64,000 nucleotides of DNA, taken from the NCBI GenBank assembly GCA_000149265.1, contig CH003099.1:452331-516330 (forward strand), read 5' to 3'. The stretch is from Ciona savignyi. Taxonomy: Eukaryota > Chordata > Ascidiacea > Phlebobranchia > Cionidae. The position numbers were made by a program, and so were the translations under genes. A model generated the notes under the pieces. It searched no databases, was not told the DNA's origin, and saw nothing but the letters and a program-made list of their open reading frames with translations. Within the stretch, counting starts at the first letter, position 1; every line of letters begins with the position of its first letter. Below, piece by piece: positions 49,429 to 61,901 of this stretch.

Positions 49429-49869
49429 AAAGCACGACCTATACATATAATACCTTTCTATTATCTTGTTAGCACCTGGTGTATTCTACTCAAATGTCTT
49501 ATTTGATATTGCGTCACCGGTGCTATTGTTACATCATAACCGCAATTTCCTGTCCAAATAAACGGTCTGATAAACATGCCAGTTTTTAGCAATTACCAAT
49601 AAATCTTATTTTTACAGGGTTGTTTCTAAAATAACCACTCAAGATTTTAATATGTTTTTTGAAGTCATTAACCTTTCGAATAAACCAGTAAATATATAAT
49701 TATTTTGTCCTTTAGGTGTTTTCAGTATTTTCTTTAAAAATGATTTGGGGTATTCTAGCTCTGGTAACCCAATTGTGGGGCACTTGACTATGTGGACAAC
49801 GTTCTCCCCGTTTTCCATCCACTCGGATAAATAAGCAAAGATGTTTTGTGTTTAATATGTAGTCATTAC

Positions 49870-50423
49870 CAGGGCCGGTTTTAGGCCGATTTGACCGATT
49901 AGATCAAATTGGGCCCCGCACCTTGAAGGGGCCCCGCGCTAGCGGGGGTCTTTCTGTATTACGAGGTTTAAAATACTCCTGAAACGTAAAATAAAAAGTG
50001 AAATAATATTCTTTCTCATAATATCAATTTGTTATGCATCGTAACTAAGTCAAATTTATATTTCTGTGTCTGCCTGTTACGTCATAATGCTTTCTATAGA
50101 ATGCGAGATTGCTAAAGTCATTGACTTTGAAGTTATTTTAATTGACTTTGCTAATAAAAAGGCAAGAAAAGTCTTTTTCTGAAAAACTAAAGGTTAATTG
50201 CCTAATTTTCGTTTTTTTTGCTATTAAAAGTAAAACAATATGTCGTAAATAAGCATCCACATTACCTTTAATTTGTTTTATAGCAAGTATTAAATGTATA
50301 TTTTTGTAGTTTGTATGTACTGGTATGTATTTTATAATAAATAAACTCCCATAAATTTTGCTAGAGTAGGGGCCCCGCCATCACATTTTTAATTGGGCCC
50401 CGCGGTTCCTAGCACCGGGCCTG
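49870..50423. mobile_element. 554-bp hAT-type non-autonomous element
   Basis: Inverted ends CAGGGCCGGTTTTAGG and CAGGCCCGGTGCTAGG (right end read inverted). Subterminal GGGCCCCGC blocks lie at both sides. Flanks GTCATTAC and GTTATTAC match at 7 of 8 bases. No transposase ORF. Confidence 0.8.
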
Positions 50424-51011
50424 GTTATTACTACGCGTTATTATCCGTTAAACGACTGACAACAATTTTCAATTGACCTAGTATTATTTCCAGGCTGCAT
50501 TTTGTTATTTTACTTCCCATTTTACTTAGAATCGCTACTTTAGTAAAATGCGGCTTGATTGTCATGTTTAAAGTTAATATTGAGGTCACCTTTATCCATA
50601 AAAAGTGTATGTAAAATAGAGTATGCTAATTTTGTAGTAAACGTAATCGAAATATAGCATATGTTACCAAAGTATATGCCAACATACTTCGTTTGAACGC
50701 TTCCTTTCGAATTCTGCGAAAAGCGGAAAAAACAAAGCGCCAAACACATTTGAATTTTGCAGGTTTAAAGGGGTATTAGCGCGATCATCACTGCCTATTT
50801 TCCCGCTCGTTTTTGATTCAAAGATACGCGCGCAAAAAAGAGAGATGGAAAAGGAAAAAGGTAATTTGTGACATCACATCAATCGCTCCTCGTGAGATAA
50901 TAAAAGAATCCAAGAATGAGGATATCCGCTGCTCGTTGTGTTGTTTTTCAGTTAACCGTAGCATATTATCTCGTATTTGCGCGACATTTTTGACTCTCGT
51001 GTGACGTAGAG

Positions 51012-51525
51012 GATAGTATATTCATGTTTATCCCCATGAATGGGAAAACCAAGGGGGTTAAAACACGGGCAATCGTCAGATCACCTCGCGTTCACCGTCG
51101 GGTTACCAGAGCTATTGCAGTTTGTTGTGTATAATTCTCACGTTCCTTCAATTTAGTAGAACCTATTGTTCCGCTGGGTTCAGGCAATTATCGTTAAGTG
51201 CCTTATAGTTTCGAACCTGCAACTTTTCGACTGAAAGGCGTCGCACTAACCCACCAGACTAATCTGTTATAAGATAGGATATTCATGTTTATCCCAATGA
51301 ATGGAAAAACGCAAAGGGCCGTTAACACACAGGTAATCGTCGTTGTGTATGATTAAACGTTCCTTCAATTTAGTAGAACCTATCAGTCCACTAAATTCAA
51401 GCAATATCCGCTAAGTGCCTTACCCAAGGACACAACCATTAACAAGCGACCAGTTTCGATGTCGTACCCTTTCGCTGAAAGACAACGCACTAACCCACCC
51501 AGCTAATCGTTCGGACTAAACTTAA
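51012..51525 (-). mobile_element. Two SINE-2 copies head to tail
   Basis: Copies at about 51012-51270 and 51275-51525, both starting with the GGATATTCATGTTTATCCC end. The second lacks part of its middle. Confidence 0.8.
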
Positions 51526-52067
51526 CTCTAAGTCCGTTTTCTGCCATAAAACACTCAGTTTAGTTTTTCACCACTTGGATTTAAAAATAGTTATGTAGCA
51601 CAGTTGCGAACATATTATATATTATCATAGTATTAAGTTATATTCAATTCATTTTATTGTTGAACTTGAAAGTAGTGATATATGCACACATAAAAAGGCA
51701 GTGATCCAATATACTATGAACGTTTCTCGAACTTAAAGTCCAGGACGAGCCGACAAAATCCAATGGTTCACTATCATTTGCCTTCTGCTCTGGCAAACGT
51801 TATATATAAGCACATGGAAACACAAGACTAAGCACACGGCGACCTTTTTTAATGATACAGTACTGTCTGTTAATTTATACTTGCTTTCGGTCGTTTAAAT
51901 TTTTCATGTACTTTTGCACTATACCAACATTGAGCTCAACCCAATTGTCAACTGGATAAAAGGCGGTGTTCTTACTAGCGACACCACGCGATGGAAAACT
52001 TTACCATTGCGCTCTCACACCCCTTGTGACTTTATTTCGTTGTCTAAATAAAAGTCGTGTTAACTCG

Positions 52068-52305
52068 TCAACGACTGCCAAATGATCAACGGGACCGATT
52101 CATATAACCATTCTGCATAAAAAGAATTTAGAGACGAGACCATTATTAGTAAAGAAACGTTGCCCGGTTATAAAAGTAGTCGTTTTGTGTTTTGTACGGT
52201 TTGGTTGAATGGTTAGCGCGGTTGATTCATATATGGAATCCCACATAAAAATGTCGGGCAGAGTGACAAGCTCACCATGAGTTCGAAACTCACATCGGTA
52301 AGAGT
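52068..52305 (+). mobile_element. Two SINE-1 copies
   Basis: Diverged copies at about 52068-52165 (GACTGCCAAATGATCAACGGG) and 52197-52305 (CGGTTTGGTTGAATGG through GAGTTCGAAACTCACATCGG). Confidence 0.65.
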
Positions 52306-55300
52306 GTTATTAGTGGTTTCTGTGGGAAATGAAACAACCTTTATATACCAGTAGAAATAACTCTAAAAACCAAAGGTTTAGTCTTCCTATCATTAAGGTC
52401 TGTAACGTTTCTGAAGTAAATTTCTGGTGTAGAAAAAACGTTGTTTTTGATAAACATACAACTTTCATTTATATATACCTGCCTCGCAAGCGTTGTACTC
52501 AAAAAATAAAGTATCCTTCTTATGGTATCTTATATTTCTCAGGATATTATTAAAACTTTGTTTCTATTTTTAAATCAATAGCATCCTTTTTATTTTTACA
52601 TTTTGTCTGGTGCCCAAAATATTATTGATCAATAATAATCAATTCCCGGCATTCCCTGTAATAAAAAGTTTGATCAACCAACCCGCTTTGAGATTTCGCC
52701 TGATTTAATTAAATTAAACGAATGATCTAGAAAGCGTAAGATGCCACGGGGCCAATTAGCTGATGTACCAACAATCGGTGCAATAAAGCTATTGCAAAGT
52801 GCTAATTACGACTTAGACATTGCTACAGTTTTTTTTGTTTAACAGCTTAACTTATTAAATACTTAAGAGTCTTGGTCAAAAAGCAGCAGACACATTAGAT
52901 GTTTAGTTTTATTCTTTGGTTTAGAAAATAAATCTCTCGTCAATCGGACAAAGAGCGAGAGCGAGATAGCGAAAAAGAAAACAAAAAAATATTAATATGC
53001 AACTCTGTCTATAGCCAGTTTGATAGAAATAACTTTCATAAAGCCACAGTCATTATCAATGGAAATTGACTATCAACCTACATATATCGTATATGAATAT
53101 ATTGAACATATTAAAAAGTGATTAAAAAAAAGATTTTACAAAATCGATATAAACACACTACAAAATGCTAATATGTTAAAAGAGTAAACGAAGGCGCGTA
53201 CTGTATTGCCCTGTGCATTTATTTCCTTTATAGTGACCTGGTTAAACGCGGCCATTTCTTTGTCATGACGCGCCGATTTGACCGCTTATACACGCACATG
53301 TACATTTTATGATTCTTCGACAACAAAAGCAATAAAACAGACTAATGAAAAGCTTACAGGAAACAGCAAAGTAATTAATCCGCAACTGTGTCAAAAATAC
53401 TGCGCCTCGGTACGATACCTTGAAAGTATGATTCGAACTATAAAACAACGTTGAACTGGAAGTATATGACTAAGATCATAGAATAGTGCACGATTGTGAA
53501 ACCCCGCTTGTGTTAAAGTCAGTTAATCCGCGTTCTTTCCAAATATGGTTTTCGTTCATGCCCCCGGTATTGCTTGAAGGAGTCGTTCCTGCAGCCGCCG
53601 CATTCAAGCAACCCTTTTTGTGTTGTTGTTATCGTTTCTGGTCCTTAAAGATCGCTGGTAGGACTTTAATACTGTCCCGCAGTGGTCGCATGTCTTTCGT
53701 TTTTCTACTCCAAGCTGTTCGTACACTTTCGCCATATTTAGTCCGTTCTTGTCTTTTTTTTACATTAACATAAAAAGCTTAATAACAATGCTTTAGGTAC
53801 TTAGATACCGCTAAAAATAAAGAGCTTAATAAAAATTTAGTCAATCAGATAAATTAGTTATAAAATATTTTGGTTACATATAGGCCTACTTGCAGACAAT
53901 ATTATAAGTTCGCCCACTGTTTTAAAATTCGTCTGTTCTAGATCATATCTTTCTTCTTTAATGCTCTTTCTAGGACTATCTTGGCCTTTATACATCACAT
54001 GTCTGTTTATTGTTACTATACGTTTCATATACGTAGGCTAAAATAACAATCCGTTGCAAATTATATGATATTTATATCCAGACAGTTTTGCCTGCTCTGC
54101 TGTATGCTGCTTACTTTAAGGCAACGACCTGTCATTTCCTCGTCAATCGTCAATAAACTGAATGGCATGTCGCTGTCAAGCCCTTTAACGACTTTCTAAA
54201 TTATCGTAAACGTCATCTGGATCACAATATGTCGCTGCAATTTGCCTTTGTTTAACGGCATCAATGCGTGCAAAGGTGACATGATGTTGTTCTGTTACGC
54301 CATGACACTAAGGTCATTAGCGGATTCTGCTGACTAACGAACTGAAACAGCCTCTACAGTCAATCAAATAGTAACAAAGCTGCTGACCAGGTAAAACACA
54401 CATTAAACTACTTTCTGAATTTAAAAGACAGATGGCTGAAAGCTGGACGGAAATTGTGAAGAACGACGACACACTTTAATCAGAAATGGTCAAGGTTGCC
54501 GACGTTTCTCGTTATTTCTCTCTCAAATCTTTGTGAGGCAACCAATGTTCATGTTACTTGGTATTCGTTATGTTTCGGCTAAGTCTTCTGCGTAGTGGTG
54601 TAATTATAGAAGGTTCATACACGCAATTTTAAAGCCAACATTTAAAAAGTCACGGACATCAATTAAAATGGACACGTTCTTAAATGGAATTAATCGACGT
54701 GTACTGTTAACAGAAAATTATTTAGCAAATATTTATAATTAAAGTTATAATATTATTAAAATTGTATGGCATATCAATACTTAGTATAGCATCTGATAAT
54801 TAATAACGGTTGTTGAGTGCGCCGTTTTTATATCTACAGGACACCGAGTAAAAATAACTTTTCGCCCTAAATCAGGGTTTGAAAACCGCTTAGGGCAATA
54901 TTAATTTTAAATCATTTTTTAAGTAATACTAAACATTACGCCCAAAAATAATTTAATCTGAATGCAGTAATAAGAATGCATACAAATTTGTACCTTATAT
55001 ATTGAATGATCCAAAGGGTCAAATGTCAAACTACATGAAGTAACAATATCATGCTGTGTATAATATTTGAGGTTTTACATGTAATACATAATATAACTCA
55101 GGTGCATAGTGGTACGCAATTGTGAATATATAGTTTATGGTTCGTTAATTTTTGTAACCTTTTGGTTTCTATGATTTGTCCTTGCAATAACGAGTATAAT
55201 TTTGCGGTAGAAGCTGCATGGCATCGAGGAATTCCTAGGAGAGAGTGTTTCATGCGAAACGACAAAAAGAAAAAAGTTTCTTTTTGGAGGCTAAATTTAA

Positions 55301-55443
55301 AATTTTTACAACGCCATCTGCACTTCTGCAGTGCACCGACAACGTGTTGGTAAGTTGAGCGTAGTTTTATTTAAATAACCCTAATCTTTAGTTAACAGTA
55401 TTATTTTTACAGAGATGGAAATAAATGAAAACATATCTGTACG

Positions 55444-55478
55444 CGGCAGTAGCTCCATAATTATTGGAGCTGCTGCCG
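55444..55478 (+). other. Strong 14-bp hairpin with 7-base loop
   Basis: CGGCAGTAGCTCCA pairs with TGGAGCTGCTGCCG (one T-G position, a wobble pair in plus-strand RNA) around a TAATTAT loop. It lies inside the second exon-like segment. Confidence 0.7.
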
Positions 55479-55687
55479 TCCTTAAAAGGGGCCAAATATA
55501 AAGTAAGTTTAACATTAGTGTTGTGTTAAGAGGCTTTTATTTATTTGGCAATTTTTTCTCTTTACAGTAATCAAGTAAAAAAGCCCTGTTCCTGTCTAGA
55601 AGGGCATTCAATGAAAAAAAGGTAATTATTTTTTTGCCAGGAGGGATTTCTTTAAACTTTCTTTTTAATAAATATTACCTTTTAAAG

Positions 55688-55770
55688 CAGTGGTTCCCAA
55701 CCTTTTTGTCTTGGTGACCATCTTAAAATTTTTTGCAGATTCCGTGAGCCACACTAATATTCTATCCTTA
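55688..55770. mobile_element. hAT-like terminus fragment
   Basis: CAGTGGTTCCCAACCTTTTT is the kind of end found on hAT elements. No matching inverted end was found nearby. Confidence 0.45.
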
Positions 55771-56007
55771 ATGCAAAATTAGAAAGTAGGCAAAAAATGT
55801 TTTACTTGCATTTATTAACAAATCAGTGTGATAGTTTATGGACCTTGTAGTTCCAAATTGCTGCCATTGCAAGTTTACAGTCATAGTTTATGACTTCACA
55901 GTGGACGTATACTGATCTGTTTTAAAGGCATTCAATAGGAGTTTTACACATTGCCTTATGCTATTGGTTTGTTTGCGAAGTTCAATGGGACTACCATAAT
56001 AATTCGT

Positions 56008-56275
56008 CCGGTCCGTTAGTCTAACGGTTAAGTGTGTCGCCTTTCAATCGAAAGGTTGCAGGTGCGAAACTGGTCACTAGCTAGTTGGTTGTGCCCTTGG
56101 GCAAGGCATTTTATGGACATTGCATGAACCCAGCGGATTAATGAGTTCTACCAAATTGAAGGAACGTGTCTATCATATAACCCGACGATGGGTGCGAGGT
56201 GATCTGACGATTGCCAGTGTGTTAACCCCCTTGGTTTTCCCATTCACGGGGATAAAGATGAATATCCTATCCTAA
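56008..56275 (+). mobile_element. SINE-2 copy, well preserved
   Basis: Head GGTCCGTTAGTCTAACGG, box B GCAGGTGCGAAACTGG, core CCCTTGGGCAAGGCATTT, end GGGGATAAAGATGAATATCC. It lies between two of the exon-like segments. Confidence 0.85.
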
Positions 56276-56901
56276 TAAAAAATTCAAGATTTCATTTTTT
56301 CAGACAGGGGACAATACCCAAAGGTGCTATGTAAGTGCAATATTTCCAAATTGTATTCTTATTTCGGTTTTGTCTTTCAATTATACATTAACATTACAGA
56401 TGGCTTAACAAAAAAAATGTTTGACTGGAGAAGGTGGAAGGAAGACCGGGGAGGAAATGAGAGGGAGGCAGGCAGACAAACCAAAAAATTAATATTGTGA
56501 ATGTGAACGGTGTGGAAAATGCGATCACTATTCTTCGGAACTTTGTTACCTTAAAATTATAATAATGAACATGAATGGTTTAAAAAGAGTGTTAAAGAGA
56601 TTCCAACATGCCCAGGAGGCTCTCTCAATATGTCGTTAGAGTTTTTATTACAGAACTCTTCGCCTGTAGCCATATTCATAACTGTTTGTTACTAAATTCT
56701 ACTTAAGCCCAGTCTGCCAGGTGCTACCACATAGTGGTTGCTTTAGGTGCAATCTTTGTCTCTGGCACAATACAAGTCGCGCCGCTACCACAAGGATAGC
56801 ATGACAAACACATCACTTTTGGACTTTTAAAGTGCATGACAAACACATCACTTTTGGACTTTTGATTTTTATCTTTAGTTGAATTTTCAACAACTATACC
56901 A

Positions 56902-59900
56902 TCATCTAATTCTGAACCCCTTTCGAATAATATCATGCACCTCCAACAATTTAAGTTTAGCAATTGATAAATGTCCTCCGCTCTTACAATTGTATGTAAG
57001 GTTTTGAATTAATTTCAAAATCTCACGGCATTCATTCCCGAATTTTGTTGCGGATTCGCACTCCTTTTGATCATTACAGAATTCTTCTTGCTTGGTTTCA
57101 GTTAAATCAATAGCACAATCAATGTTATTGTTGTAACTTGTATAAAGACACTCTTTTTGTTGCAGCAGCTCTTTCCCCAATGGGGCATTGGGTGTTAATA
57201 GAGAGCAATACTTCACATCAGCAGAAATAAAAGCGGAATTACAATAGAGCTGTGGCATTTTTTCCCATGACCACATTTCATTGTTTAAAATGGAGCACAT
57301 ATGCTTGCATGGTAAAAGCGATCTTTCCCAACTGCGGCATTGACAGTATATATTCCCTCCAGAAGTACATCCCAGTGAAATTTTGTAGTTCACATTACTT
57401 TTCGATTCACTGAAAAATGTGAACATTCCATCTTCAGATAACATTGATGCATGTCGTGTGGGAATGTGTTTACAAGACTCGAGAGTTGACATCATATGAG
57501 TAATAAACCAATTTGGTCTTTCTTTAAGATACGATGGGATAGTGTCAGAAAATTTCTTCACTAGTGAGGACATTCCTAAAATGAGGACATTCCTTTAATA
57601 TACCTAAAAAAAACATCTTAATTAGAACATCTTAGTACAAAATATTACAAGACTGGAATTTTACAAAAGAAAGAACAAACAATTATTCAATATTACCGAG
57701 ATTGGCGAGCAGGAATATAATCCTCCATTAACGAAGATAAGAGCCCAGAGAATGATTTGTTGTTTTTTGACAAAAAACGTTCTTTAAGATCTCGGTTTTG
57801 CCTAAAACAAAACTAGGTAATTTGCTATTAAAACCATCATTCAAACTTGATTTTTTTGCAATTTGATTAAAATTGATACTAAAATATTGCATGTAATAAA
57901 AACACAAGTACTGTCAAATTGGTATAAGTTTACAGTAAGGTGTTGTACTTGGGCAATGCACTTAGCTCTAGCAGATGCAGCAGCAAAACATTATTTACCC
58001 TAAGTTTGCATAAGAAAAACAGGATTAGGGTACCTTTCAACAGCGTTGGTTGTCGTGGACACAGTATATTTAAAGTGGTACTTTTTAAACCCCCAAATCC
58101 AACGCTAAAAAAAATAGTTACGTTACAAGAGCTCACATCAAATTAGTTTAGTTTGTACATTATAAAACAACCAAATGTTAGTTAAAACTTGAAATGGTTA
58201 AAAAATAATTACCAATATATGTATTTATATTTTATTTTAATGGCTATAATAAATAGGTTTTTATACCTCTTTCACCGGCAACCATATTTTTGAAATATAG
58301 TTTTTAAATTTCTGGTTTTGCCACAGCTCTGACAATTTTAATGACTCCAGCGCAGATTCAAATTCCTTGGTGTCTCTTGCATCAGCAACCATGTTAAGAG
58401 CTTCCATACTTTCAGCGCTGTGTTCGGACATGCAGTTTTCTCCCTTAGCAATCCACCGTTTCCATGCTTGTTTACGATGAAAATCGCACAAGAGTACCGA
58501 ACAATCTAAATGATAGACATATTATATTAGTACTTTTATACGATAACACAAAATTGTTACATTATTATGAAATTTGTTTCCGTAAAAATCCAAACCATAG
58601 CATTAAAGTTTTACTGTTTAGCTGTAAAATTACTATAAACCGGAGTTACTAGTGTAATATCATCGGTCGCTTTATATTGTAGAATTGTGCAAAGTAAATA
58701 AATATCTTTCTAATTTACCACTCACTAGTAAACACCTCCTCAAATGCATTGATTTCTTCATTATCAAAATCAGTTAAACAAACATGTGGATTAAATTTTG
58801 GATTCCAGGAGCGAATCATCTCAAGTGCTTCTTTGATGCTCTTTTTTGATTCATCTTGAACAATGAACGTGGCCACAACTTGGCAGCCCACATTGGTTTT
58901 TACGACCAGGAAAAATAGTGGCAATGCATATTTGGAAGTTTTATATGTTGCATCAAGGCAACACCAATAATTGCCATACAGATTTAACAGATGTTTTTGA
59001 AATTCAGTTTGGTAGACAAATAGTAATGTCTGTTCACTATAATCTGTTGGTATTTTAACATCGCCATTTTTGGGGATATTGCTGTTGATAACATCTATAT
59101 TGTACAGGGTATTTTTTATATGTGGCCTGAAATAAACGCTATTATCAGCATGCTTCGCTTGGTACTCTTCTACCATATGTTCCCCATTAACTTGGTCCAA
59201 TTTACTAAAGCGATTTTTTATGTTTTGGTGATTCATTTTGGTATAAATTTCTTTTCGTTCCGGAAAATATCACCGGTTTTCAGTATTTACAGATTTTCCT
59301 TCTGGGAACAGTGTGCTATCAGTTTGTACTTTTAATTTTAATATACGTCGCATTTCGTCGACGTTTTTAATTCCTTCCATAACATAATTGTTAATCAGCT
59401 GTGCAATTCGTTTATCCATGGTCTGAGATATACCATCTTGCCCTCCCAATACGTGATTAGTGTGGTTTTTCGCATTGGAATAGTTGAGAAATATAAGCAC
59501 CTTTGCATCAATTACTTCATTCCCGGTATCAGCTGCAAGTTTTAAATCCAAAATTGCTTTGGTCCTGCTGTTTTTAGTCGAATCAGCTGCAAGCTAAAAA
59601 TCAAATCAAAATAAATTTTCCTTCGTGTTCATGAGTTATCTGCCTGATTACTGATTTGAGTGGGGATGCCTTGCTAAGGATTCACAAGTAAACGGTTAGA
59701 GTCTGTTGAACATATTCTTTAATCTCACCTTGAAATTAGGATAGTACATCCTTTGATGCATTGTTATTCGGGCGTGACAGTCCAACTTTTTAGTAGGTTG
59801 ATACATGGCACGCATGACAGAAATATCTTCTGTATGATCATCCTTTTCTTTCTAGTGTAAAAATTTAATATTAGTCTAGCATAGTTGAAACCTCTGGCGG

Positions 59901-60746
59901 ATCTAGAACAAAATAGTAGGAGTTTCGTGAACAAAGCAAGCACAACTTTTTGTCCAGAGAGCATTTTTTTGGTAAAAAGGGAAGTTCTGAACCCTGTAAA
60001 GACTACTGGGATCTGGCGTTGGTTAAAACATAAGTACAGTACCATATTACAATGCAATGATTTATTTAATATAGAAGATTAATTAGGTTATATTACCAAC
60101 TCTCTTTCGGCTTTTTGTTTCAGTTTAAAAGCTTTATGTCTATCTGGTCCATGATGACAATGCAGAACTTTTGATCCGCTAAGAGGAGTGTATGGAACAT
60201 ACTCCTTGCAACTTCCATTTGAGAAATGGCTTGTCAACTCCCAACGTCTAAACTTTTTTGGGAAATCTATAATGTCAAAAGATGTGTAAACTTCTAATTA
60301 ACGCCTAGAACGAAAAAAAAATATATATACCAGTTATGGGCATCATCATATTCAGAGGGGCACAAAATTTAAAAATATTTAAAACCAGTAGTAAATTGGT
60401 GGCAGTTTACATGGGAAATTAGTTAAAGCATCATCAAAGCGGCAGTCGTCCTTTAAATCCTTAATGAATATAAACTTTTTGTCGTAGGGTACTTACTTCA
60501 CCTTTATTTTGTTGCATCAATAAAACTAGAACAGCTATTTTAAAGAAATTAATTCTATTATAATGTCACCAAATAGAGATTTGGTCGCAATACCTTTATA
60601 CAAGTTACCTTCTTTTTGAAATTTGGTTGTCTGAACTGTTACAAATCTGTAGCAGTTTTCAGCTTCAAAAGAAGCAACCCAATGTAGTGCTTCTTCCAAA
60701 TTATTAAAATGTAAAATTTCTTTAATATTATCCTCAGGACCTTTTT
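56902..60746 (-). pseudogene. MULE transposase-SWIM gene with one in-frame stop; 5' end missing
   Basis: Eight exons on minus: 60746-60609, 60266-60097, 59851-59729, 59593-58726, 58505-58267, 58104-58034, 57801-57697, 57592-56902; about 800 codons, all phases consistent. Exons 1-3 give a Cys/His-rich N-terminal region (LHCHHGPDRHKAF, QPTKKLDCHARI) like that of CaRF-related proteins. Exon 4 carries the MULE core: CCLDATYKTSKYALPLFFLV with the first Asp, and CLTDFDNEEINAFEEVF with the second. Exon 5 has LLCDFHRKQAWKRW; exon 6 has TTTNAVERQN, a candidate for the catalytic Glu. Exon 8 has a SWIM zinc finger (CQCRSWERSLLPCKHMC). One TGA interrupts exon 4 at 59272-59270, between TENR and YFPERK, where the family usually has a second Arg or similar. 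The first coding exon is not in view; SINE-2 and LTR insertions lie just upstream. Host-gene status or recent decay are both possible. Minus-strand AATAAA at 56644-56649. Confidence 0.8.
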
Positions 60747-60835
60747 CTTAATAGGAAATAAAAAATAAATTTAAACATTTGACATACAAAAAAAACAACT
60801 TATGGGTACTATATAGAAAAATGCTACTACAATAT

Positions 60836-60924
60836 GATCTGACGATTTCCCATGTGTTAATTCCCTTGGTTTTCCAATTCACAGGGATAAACATGAATAT
60901 ATTTTCTATCCTATCCTATACACT
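60836..60924 (+). mobile_element. SINE-2 3' fragment
   Basis: TGATCTGACGATTTCCCATG through GGGATAAACATGAATAT and a CCTATCCTATA tail, ending directly at the left LTR. Confidence 0.7.
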
Positions 60925-61405
60925 ATTTAGCACCCCTACTTTTCTTTTATGCTTCTTATCGGGGCAAGCGCATTTGGCCGCTTGTTGCTAAACCAAAAGG
61001 TCACTTTAGGCTGTCCTTTCCAGTTTGTAAAGTCGGTGCTTGTCTTAGTCTGACTCCAGTAACTTACAGCATATAATTCAGACAATAGACTATAGACTCA
61101 CGGTAATATTTTATTCTGTAAGCTGCATTCTATTACTTAGAATGCAGCGCATATAACGCGATTGGTGGCAATATTTTGTACGTTTACATACACGGCAATA
61201 TATAGCAAAGTGGGGAGACATTTCGACGCCCATTTTAATTGGGATAATCACTGGCGTTTTAAGTACAAAAGGCGGTGTAGTTGTCGTAAATACGACGCAA
61301 ATGACATGTTAGATATACGTCGTTCACAAACGGGTTCTACAAACAGTATACGTGATCATTATACATAAAAATTATATTAGTTCCCGAAAGCATCGATTCA
61401 CCACA
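60925..61405 (-). repeat. 3' LTR
   Basis: 481 bases on the plus strand, from ATTTAGCACCCC to CGATTCACCACA. The right border is set by the polypurine tract that follows it; the left is set by comparison with the other LTR. Confidence 0.75.
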
Positions 61406-61527
61406 TATCTCCCTTTTTCCAGGCACTTTTAAACAAAGTATTATGCCTATTCTCGTTGTGGTGAGATTCGATGTTGAGGGAAAATTCTTGATCGCCTTTC
61501 ACAGCACCACAAAGAATTAATTCGAAC
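61398..61527 (-). CDS. Terminal ORF/exon of the LTR element
   Basis: After an acceptor (GTTTTTGCAG|GTTCG), an open frame of about 42 codons begins FELILCGAVKGDQEF and ends SAWKKGDMW with its stop inside the LTR, overlapping the polypurine tract. It looks like the C-terminal tail of a retroelement polyprotein left after an internal deletion. A donor GTTG|gtaaga at about 61888 could join it to the main ORF's transcript, but that lies past the main stop. Confidence 0.45.
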
Positions 61528-61901
61528 CTGCAAAAACTAATAGACCGTGGTTGGCCAATCAAACGCCAAGCTACACAATTATGCATAACAAACTGGTGCA
61601 TTGTATGTGAGTGCGTGTATAACTGTTGTGTATTTTTAATCGAAATTGTGCCATCTCACAATTAAGGCAGCAACGCCCGCGAATTGTATCACATGACCCC
61701 ATGAGGCCATACTTTCGCCAACCAAAGCAATTAAAATTAGTAGCACATATCTTCGCTGATTAGCGGAAAAATAAAATATAAACAAATAGCCTCGCAGTGC
61801 GATAGGGCAACAAAATATAGACATCAAGGTGGCGAAAGGTAATAACGACCAATATTAGACATGTTAATAGTCAGTGACACATAACGCAGCGCTCTTACCA
61901 A

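Larger units (their letters stand above)
55310..56430 (+). other. Chain of small exon-like segments
   Basis: Segments bounded by acceptor- and donor-like sequence lie in series. One ends at ACGTGTTG|gtaagt (about 55350). Next are TTTTTACAG|AGATGG to ATATAAA|gtaagt (about 55412-55502), CTCTTTACAG|TAATC to AAAAAAG|gtaatt (about 55568-55620), TTTTTTCAG|ACAGG to GCTAT|gtaagt (about 56305-56329), then ACATTACAG|ATGGC. Joined, they do not keep an open frame (TGA at the first junction), so a non-coding transcript or chance is more likely than a protein gene. It is opposite in strand to the MULE-SWIM gene downstream. Confidence 0.3.
46098..56901. other. 10.8-kb gene-poor stretch
   Basis: AT-rich sequence with no exon that I can tie to a known family. 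It holds SINE and hAT copies listed separately and a run of exon-like pieces at 55.3-56.4 kb. The first few hundred bases should contain the H1 promoter; a CCAAT on the plus strand near 46416 is the only motif I noticed. Confidence 0.5.

Noticed and set aside
1187..52305. Many box A/box B heads as real tRNA genes
   Set aside because: They lack a foldable cloverleaf with acceptor stem and are dispersed near-identical repeats with A-rich ends.
53604..53735. 43-codon minus ORF with TCDHCGTVLKSYQRS
   Set aside because: Only half of a possible zinc finger, no splice partners found, and a stop soon after; too little to support a gene.
56724..56963. 79-codon ORF overlapping the 3' end of the MULE-SWIM gene in another frame
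   Set aside because: Could be a frameshifted tail, but it spans a 35-bp tandem duplication and has no conserved motif; I could not decide.
59270..59272. TGA as a selenocysteine codon
   Set aside because: No selenoprotein homology in MULE transposases; the position fits a CGA to TGA change better.
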